Assembly (NCBI RefSeq): GCF_000471905.2
Contig: NW_006499435.1
Coordinates: 1,632,264-1,696,263, forward strand
Length of the DNA stretch: 64,000 nt
Direction: 5' to 3'
Source: Amborella trichopoda
Lineage: Eukaryota > Streptophyta > Magnoliopsida > Amborellales > Amborellaceae
Every line of letters begins with the position of its first letter. The first letter of the stretch is position 1. The translations under genes and the position numbers were made by a program. This document shows positions 57,013-64,000 of this stretch, one piece after another. The notes under the pieces are model-generated. The model had not been told where the DNA came from and did not search any database. It worked only from the letters and a program-made list of their open reading frames with translations.

Positions 57013-58757
57013 TTCCAAAGAAGAGAGCAACAATATATATAACCCATCACTCCTATTAAATGGGAAGCAAAAGAAAAACTATAAAACCCATCCTCCGAAT
57101 GTTGTATGGAAGAAGAGAAACAGAAAGCCCAAAGATCATTATGGTAGGCTCTTTGTTTTTAATCATAAAAGCTGCTGGACAATTTATTCTCCTGTGCAGA
57201 ACATTTATGAAATTTCCTCTCAGAAGCTGTGGTTATTCCTGAGCTCGAGGTGTGATTTGAAAGCCTGGAATTTTGTATTTACTTCACTTCTTTGTGTCTG
57301 TGTGCCTTGTGAACCAATTCTCTGTGAACAAGTTTTGAAGCATTCTGGATGTTGCTTGGAATTTGTTTATAATACCTGTCATTTTTTCGTGGCTATTTGA
57401 TAGCTATTGTTTTTCCATCTTTCATAATTTTACATGGGAAACACACGCAGAATCTAGATCCAGCTTTGAATTTGTTATATAATAGGTGGTCTTGTAATAT
57501 CTAATGCTTTCCCATCTGTTTTGTTCTATATGGAAACACACGTGCTCCCTTGACATCACTGTTCATGGGTATTTTCTGATCCAATTCACAGGGAACAATT
57601 TTCATTAAAGGGCTTTCTGGATGATGCTCTGAATTTGTTATTAAATATCTACTTTGCTTTCATTTCCTTCTATGTTAGTTTTAGTCTTCAGGATTCTTAT
57701 AGATGGGAACACATGGAGTATTATTCTTTGATTAATTTAAAAGTCCTTTTGTCTTGAATACTACCTTGTATTTTGTCTTGAATACTACCTTGTCTTGATC
57801 GCATGCTGTATCTTTGCCTTGATACTGTAAGTTCTTTAATCTATATTTTGCATAGACCACCAAATCAGGTTTCAAGTTTTTAAAAAATTTAAGCTTTTCT
57901 ATTAGATGAGTACACACATTCGCTTTTATCATCACTTTGAAATAAAAGTTTGTGCTCGTTCACTTTTATCATCACTTCGAAATAAAAATTTTTAAATGTA
58001 TATTTTGTTTTTAATTACATCTTCTTTATTTATAAGTTTTAGCCTTTTCTTTATGCCACTTCACATAAAGCATTTTCTAATGCAAAATTTCTTTAATATA
58101 AAAGTTGTGTTTTCAGCAAGTATACCCAAACAGATTTGTATATTAAAGCAGAATACAATACTGTATTATCTTCAAATCAGTCCGCATGCAGCATTGATCT
58201 TTGCTTCAATAAAAAATTATCAAGCTGATCTGTAAATTATGAACATGTTTCCATTATGTGAACATGCTTATAAAATTATAATACACTTATGACCTTTGTA
58301 TCTGCTAGCATTGAAATTTGTGAAAAAATATTCTACACCTTTATTACTCAACATAACCATTGGGAAGCTTAAGAAAAACGGGGGAAAGGAATTTCTGGTT
58401 ACTATAACAGATTAGTTACTATAGAGATTTATAGAGATTGTCTGAAGCTGAGGACAGAAAACATTCATCCAGTTCTTGTTTTGGAAGCTTTCAACATGGA
58501 TGAGCTCTCATCTAAATTAAAAATTGCAGTACACATTTCAGAAGAGCCTGATTTTCATTGGATAAACAAAAACAGAAAATGGACAAAAATTCAGTGCGTT
58601 ATAGATGATAAACCCCCTGGTCTCCTCCCTTGTAGCAGGCAGTTAGTCTGGTCTCACTTTTTTACTCTTTTCAGGGTTGAATTTTTTTTTTTCCCCCCAA
58701 CTGATCAAGGAGAATATGAAAGGATTCTTTCTCCAGTTTACATGTTTTGATGGATCC
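57013..58757. other. SINAT-response regulator convergent intergenic region
   Basis: Presumed 3' UTRs of the two convergent genes. Short local duplications: GTCTTGAATACTACCTTGT at about 57753 and 57775, and CACTTTTATCATCACTT-GAA at about 57919 and 57961. The open frames at 56993-57400 and 58481-58750 have no recognised domain. Confidence 0.5.
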
Positions 58758-61700
58758 CTAAACCGAAAGACCACATCTCTGGCTCATTCCGATCATATGA
58801 TTCCGGAGTCGCTTCACATCAGATAGCTTAAGGGGCTTTAATATGAAATCTTCTGCACCTTCTGCTAAGCATCTGTTGAGATAAAACATAGAAGTTTCTT
58901 CAATATACACATACATATTCAAGCATGTATGGTATTATATACCAGCAAGAATTTGTGAGAGCATGTCCACATGCATAAATATACTAAGCATATACACATT
59001 CCAACACATAATCATCACGAACCACATCTATGCATTTACATATCCACATTGACACATACACATCCACATTGACACATACAGACATACATGCAACCACACA
59101 TATACAAACCACATCTCCGCATTTACACATCCACATTGACACATACAGACATACATGCAACCACACATAATATATACGCTATACACAGATGTACATTAGA
59201 CACCGACACACGCATGCTAGTACACATTGACACATACAGACATACATGCAACCATACATAATATATACGTTATGCATAGATGTACATTAGACACCGACAC
59301 ACGCATGCTAGTATATACAGATGCATACAAAACAATGTTAAAAAAAAAATTCATGTGAGCTAAACACGTACGCATCTCAACAAAAAATTCTCCCAAGCGC
59401 ATGCATATGGTGTACAACAAATGAGGATAGCTTGCATATTTAAAAGCACAATTGCTCAGACATAAAACATGTTAAATTACGTTACCTAATAACATACAAA
59501 CTGCCATAAGCCAACCGCATTCACATATACATGCATGCTTATGTTAAGCATACAGTGTATAGACATACATGTTCAACGTATTGACATACACAATGTACAT
59601 ATATGCCAACCTCACTCACATATACATGCATGTCCATGTTAAGTACAACCTCACTCACATATACATGCAAGTCCATGTTAAGTACAACCTCACTCACATG
59701 TACATGCATGTCCATGTTAAGTACAACCTCACTCACATATACATGCAAGTCCATGTTAAGTACAACCTCACTCACATGTACATGCATGTCCATGTTAAGT
59801 ACTCTACATATAAACATATATTTGTGAATGCATAAACACATACTTGCTTACAACCATTTATCCAAGTATCCATGTGTAGAGTCACTCACAGTTACAAAAC
59901 ACACCCAAATGTGTAACGACACAAGTGTCAGTGAAGTATGCGCACACACCTATGCATGTCCATGCATAATCCATACAATTACATGCACATCATTCACTTG
60001 TAAATATACACTCATAGATAAATTTATACAACAAACATAAACATAGTTAAATATCTATATGGAATGGTAGATACAATATACATTAGTGTTCGCAAAATCG
60101 AACAGGAACGGTTAACCGGACATGGGGCTGGGAGCAGTTTGAACTGGAACCGGACTAATCAGGGCAGTTAACCAGACTGACCAGTCAAGTAGATTTTTTG
60201 TTTTTAAAATTGGTCAAAAACCCTAAAAAAATAAAATAAAAATAGAAAAACTTAGATTAAGTGTATAATATCTTACTATATACATTTATCTTACCAAAAA
60301 AAAAATTGAAATAACTTTTTATAAATTAATATTTGAGTACTATGGTCCTGTACATGATGCCAAGCAGGTCACATAAATCTTTTTGTTTCCTAGATTAGGA
60401 TATTCTTTGAAGATATTTTTGCCATGTAATATCTTCTTCCAAGAATTAACATATTCATCCCAAACCTTACATGAAAAACTAGTTTCTTTTGTACAAAAAT
60501 CGCTCACATTAGGAATGAAAGTTGATGCACGTTTTGGAAATAACAAAAGTAGCTTGATGCTATTAAATCAAATAAAAACACCAACTAATTAAGATAGGAA
60601 AAATAAAAGGCCTCTTCCATATAGTTAGATAAAGCATAATTCATACAATACTCTTTCGATGAAGATAAATAAGGCATACTTCACAAAAAGTACATCATAT
60701 GATATGCAACAAAACGAAAAATCAATGCACAACACACTGATCTGTTCTATTGTTTTGTTATATGTATCTACCATATCCATATTAGTGTGTTGTGCATTGA
60801 TTTTATCAAAAAATAAGAACAGTGGAACAAATAATTTTATCAAAAAATATTTTTATTAAATTTTATTAAAAAACTATAATTTTATCAAAAAAATAATTTT
60901 ATTTCTATATTCATCATAAATTTTTTTTTATTAAAAAACCACAATTTTATCAAAAATAATAATTTTGGCAAGTAAAATAGAAAAACACTTCCCATATTCA
61001 TTAAAAAACATAAGTTTTTATTAAAAAGATAATTTTATTAAATTCAATATAGAAAAAAACTGCCCAAATTGATCAAAAGACATAATTTTATTAAGCGAAA
61101 TGAATTTTTTTTAGAAAAATCAAATTGAGCAACATTTCAAGCAAGAAACGACCCTCAATGTTCTGATAATCAAACAATATGCAATTTTCATGACCTCGTG
61201 CAAAAAAAAGTTCATATAAAAAAATTTACTCAATCATAAATAAACATACCAATTTGATAAAAAAAGACCAATAAATGGATTAAAAATCTGTGTTTTTGGA
61301 TTGAACACAGGTTCTCTGAGTAGCAACTTTTTGGGCAAAATCAAGCCTTGATGATCTTTGGTTTTCTGAACAAAGTAAAACTTGAATCTAGTAAATACTT
61401 TGAATAGCAATCGAACCCCTCAAATTTCTTCAAGAACCTTTCGGTGTTGAGGAGATTATTAAAAGAATGGCGGAAATTTTCAAAAACCTAAAAAATCCGC
61501 CATTTCAATCCAAAAAGCTATTTTTTTTTCAATGTTTAAATCCAAATTACGTGTTTTCTATTCATTATATAGTGATTTAAAACATTAAAACACGAAAAAC
61601 CCAAAAATGGCCGCAAAACGAATAAAAAAAGGTGAAAAATTGGAGTCACAGTTTTCCTGCTACATAGAGCAGGCCTTTTTCAAAATAATGCCATTATTTA

Positions 61701-63350
61701 TGCAGTACCGTTATTTACTAAAAAATGCCGTTATATCGACAAACCTGTCCAGTTAGCTCAAAACCGGCCGGTTTGACACAAACACAGCCGGTTCGACCCT
61801 TAAACAACCGGTTTTGGGCTGGAAATTTTTTTAAGGTTATCACCTAGGCTACTAATACACACACGAAATCGGTCCTAACCGGACTCAGAACCCTAGCAGT
61901 TCCGAATGGAGAACCTCAAGGCAGGAAAGGTTCCTTTCAGTTGAACAAGGGCGCGTACAGCATAAACATGATTTGTATGCCATAACAATTAACATTTTCT
62001 TGCTTTTGTACAGCATAAACATGTTTCGATGAGTAGAGTATATCATCTGAAATTAATTTATTGTGCATAATATTTTTTGTTTGCTCTTGGTGCATTTCTT
62101 GTTTTGTATAACATATTATTTAGTTATTTAACTTTTCGGTAGTTTTTAGCTATTTTTAGTTACGTTTAGCTAAAAACATGTGATTTTGAATAAATTACTT
62201 TGAATACAGTAAATACAGCTTTCCAAAAAATAAACTTATGTGTGAGACTGCCCATGAGTTTATCTCACATAATTTTAAGAAGGACACTGTCAAACAAGAT
62301 ATATTTAACTACCATGATTAATTTTATTAAAATGGCTAATTATCAATGACTACGAATACATCCAAAAAAGCTTTCACATGCGAAAATTGAGCACTCGTTA
62401 AGAGTCTTACCTGTTGATCCTTGTAGGTACATTTTCAGAGGACATGATAACTACTGGGATTTCTTTAAGGGTTTTTGATTCCTGTTTCGTAGAATTTTAT
62501 GTGTCACAAAACTGTTTAAAGATCATGTGAAAGAATTAAAAAGAAAAACATGGATGCGTCATAAACCATATTACCTTCACTCTCTTGAGCAGGTCATATC
62601 CTGTCATTTCAGGCATGCAGTAGTCTGTAATTATCATATTGACCTTTGGGTTCTGCTAAAATAAAACATTGAAATGTCACTTATTTTACCAGGAAATGGA
62701 AAAAAAAAGTCAATTCAACTAGTTTAGTATATGGGAGACCCACGTAACCAATCCATAGAAAAGTGACAAGAAATACGATAAAATGAAAAATAAAGCAGGG
62801 CTCAAATGCAAAAATTACATTAACAAAACAGAAAAAACATAGCAGGAATTGCAGTGCCCCTCGAAACATTTGCGCCTTAAAACTCTGATCTAGCCGAACT
62901 CATTTAGCGCGTATATATGTATCAGCTTCTTTCAATTCTTAACCACTCAATAACACAAAGAAAACAAAGGTGTCTACAAATGAGAAATGTTAACTACAGA
63001 CAGTGAAATGTGGCCACCTCATATGACTCTTCTTCTCCCAGTCCTAGCAGCTCCAAAGCCCTCGGCCCACTCTCTGCAGTTGTCACTGCAAATCCAAAAA
63101 AGGACAATCACTAACACACACAAGTCCAACCCAAAGAACCCCACAACCTTAAAAAATTAAAATAAAACACAATAACCCAAAAAAAACAGCAGAAATATTT
63201 GTTTTTCACACCTTTATACGCAGAGCTCCTCAACAATCTCTCAATAACTATCCTATCAATAAGGCTATCATCTACTGCTAAAACATGAAGCTCTTCCTCC
63301 TCTGTTTCACCTGTGGAAGAAGAAAAAGAAATTTGGAGAGAAGATGCCAT
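58758..63350 (-). CDS. Type-A two-component response regulator (ARR-like)
   Basis: Type-A regulators are primary cytokinin-response genes that accept phosphate from HPt proteins and dampen the pathway in nucleus and cytoplasm. Five minus-strand exons: 63350-63212, 63085-63018, 62655-62575, 62481-62411 and 58872-58758; 157 codons plus TAG, all GT-AG and in phase. The whole protein is a receiver domain with an 18-residue leader: [20 protein letters not shown] (acidic DD pocket), [36 protein letters not shown] (phosphoacceptor Asp in TDYCMP), [12 protein letters not shown] (conserved Ser after IM) and [16 protein letters not shown] (conserved Lys of KPL). The C-terminus is short (QRCGLSV), so there is no Myb-like output domain, which separates it from type-B. 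The chosen Met sits in GCCATGGC; an in-frame Met at 63380 would add 10 residues. The last intron is 3.5 kb and repeat-filled. Confidence 0.93.
58985..59330. repeat. CACATACA-rich tandem repeats in the response regulator intron
   Basis: Overlapping duplications of ATTGACACATACAGACATAC and a 91 bp period (ATTAGACACCGACACACGCA at 59195 and again at 59286). Confidence 0.85.
59607..59801. repeat. 39 bp minisatellite, five copies
   Basis: Five perfect-length copies starting CAACCTCACTCACATATACA. Copies 2 and 4 carry GCAAGT where 1, 3 and 5 carry GCATGT; copies 3 and 5 carry CATGTACA. The unit is 13 codons long, which keeps frames open on both strands and makes false ORFs. Confidence 0.95.
60085..61897. 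mobile_element. Possible hAT-like element with CCGG-rich ends
   Basis: Left TAGTGTTCGCAAAATCG followed by AACGGTTAACCGG words; right end complement TAGGGTTCTGAGTCCGG with AACCGG/CCGGTT words at 61741-61880. No clear target duplication; the interior is AT-rich with ATTTTATCAAAAA repeats (60810-61080) and no coding. Confidence 0.4.
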
Positions 63351-64000
63351 GGCTAAATTTTCCGGCGCCTCACTCCCCATTGCACAAAAACCAGCACCCC
63401 ACTTGTATAAAACCACACACCCCACCAGGAATAGTCCGCCGAGAAGATCGCCGGAAAATCTATCCGGCGAGAATCTCGGAGCAGTCAGCCCGAATTCCGG
63501 CCAGATTAAGATTCGTGCAAGGGGCAAAAGATACAGAGTCTCTGCATTTGCACAGTTGCTGTTAAAGAGTCGAAGGGCCCCATGATAAAAAGCTTTAATT
63601 TTTATTGGAGACGGGGAAAGTCAACCGGGGTTAGCCGGGAAAGTGGGTCATAAGTGGCCGGGATATTGATGACTTGCTATTACGGGGGGGCGGGGGGGGG
63701 GCGGAGGTGGGAGGGGTGGTACTTGAGGGGGCGGGAATCGAAGAGATTTGGGGGCGATTTTGTTTGGTTTAAGAAGGAATTTTTTAATGATATTTTTGGG
63801 GGGTTTTGGGGCCTGGGGATTTGATTAATGGAGGGTAAAAGTAGCCGTTGGGGCGGTGACAGGGTGCGAGACACGTGGAGGGTAGATGGGTATGACACGT
63901 GGAGGTAGAACATGGGTTTGGGCGGTGGTGAAATCGTAGAGAGAGAGAGAGAGTCGTAGTGGGGGGGGGAGGGGGCTTCGTCTTATAGAGAGAGAGAGAG
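63351..64000. promoter_or_regulatory. Response regulator upstream region, G-rich
   Basis: Upstream of the minus-strand start. Includes G-runs at 63685-63718 and 63960-63974 with quadruplex potential, GA microsatellites at 63937-63952 and to the window end, and several (A/G)GATT words (for example near 63744 and 63817), the known type-B ARR core motif, though these are frequent by chance. No gene was recognised. Confidence 0.45.

Noticed and set aside
56993..57400. 135-codon frame overlapping the SINAT stop
   Set aside because: Starts inside the last SINAT codons in another frame; this is 3' UTR.
58481..58750. 89-codon open frame next to the response regulator stop
   Set aside because: No recognisable domain, ends in a poly-T/C stretch and abuts the 3' end of the opposite-strand gene; more likely UTR or intergenic.
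59539..59841. 100-codon repeat protein ([11 protein letters not shown] units)
   Set aside because: A 39 bp minisatellite with a 13-codon period inside an intron of the response regulator; open on both strands for arithmetical reasons.
1..64000. CRISPR arrays, bacterial operons or phage genes
   Set aside because: None seen; intron structure and gene families are those of a plant nuclear genome.

Overview
This is a plant nuclear window. It has long introns with GT-AG (and one GC-AG) splice sites, plant-specific gene families (CC-NBS-LRR, PLS-class PPR, type-A response regulator, SINAT E3 ligase), dense TIR transposons and LINEs, many GA/CT microsatellites and a 298-base N gap. A TE-rich, probably woody angiosperm fits. 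The sequence does not fix the species.

Layout. 1-1.27 kb: last two exons of a + strand gene with an acidic tail. 1.85-11.8 kb: two decayed non-TIR NLR pseudogenes, flanked by two diverged copies of one junction (the 3' end of the acidic-tail gene facing the 3' end of a ClpS gene). 11.7-13.2 kb: intact plastid ClpS-like gene (-). 14.2-15.8 kb: PPR gene (-), sharing a short divergent promoter with an 8-exon STR8/TrhO-type rhodanese gene (+, 16.0-24.9 kb) whose second intron carries an RTE LINE. 25.5-48.5 kb: no intact host gene seen. This stretch is a transposon graveyard with about a dozen copies of one ~400 bp Mutator-like MITE family, a three-level nested insertion, a TIR-bounded segment carrying a fragment of an ESS2/DGCR14 gene, an NLR 3' relic, and two L1-type LINE relics in opposite orientation. 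49.0-57.0 kb: SINA-type RING E3 ligase (+) with a 6.4 kb first intron full of MITEs. 58.8-63.4 kb: type-A cytokinin response regulator (-) with a 3.5 kb last intron.

The host genes are not one pathway. ClpS, STR8 and probably the PPR protein are organelle-directed. SINAT and the response regulator are signalling genes. Exon structures were assembled by hand from splice sites, reading phase and family conservation, and every multi-exon gene closes in frame (ClpS 172 aa, STR8 466 aa, SINAT 314 aa, response regulator 157 aa). Best leads: the rearranged flanking duplication around the NLR block, the MITE family with 9 bp target duplications, the nested insertion, the captured ESS2 fragment and the GC-AG intron.
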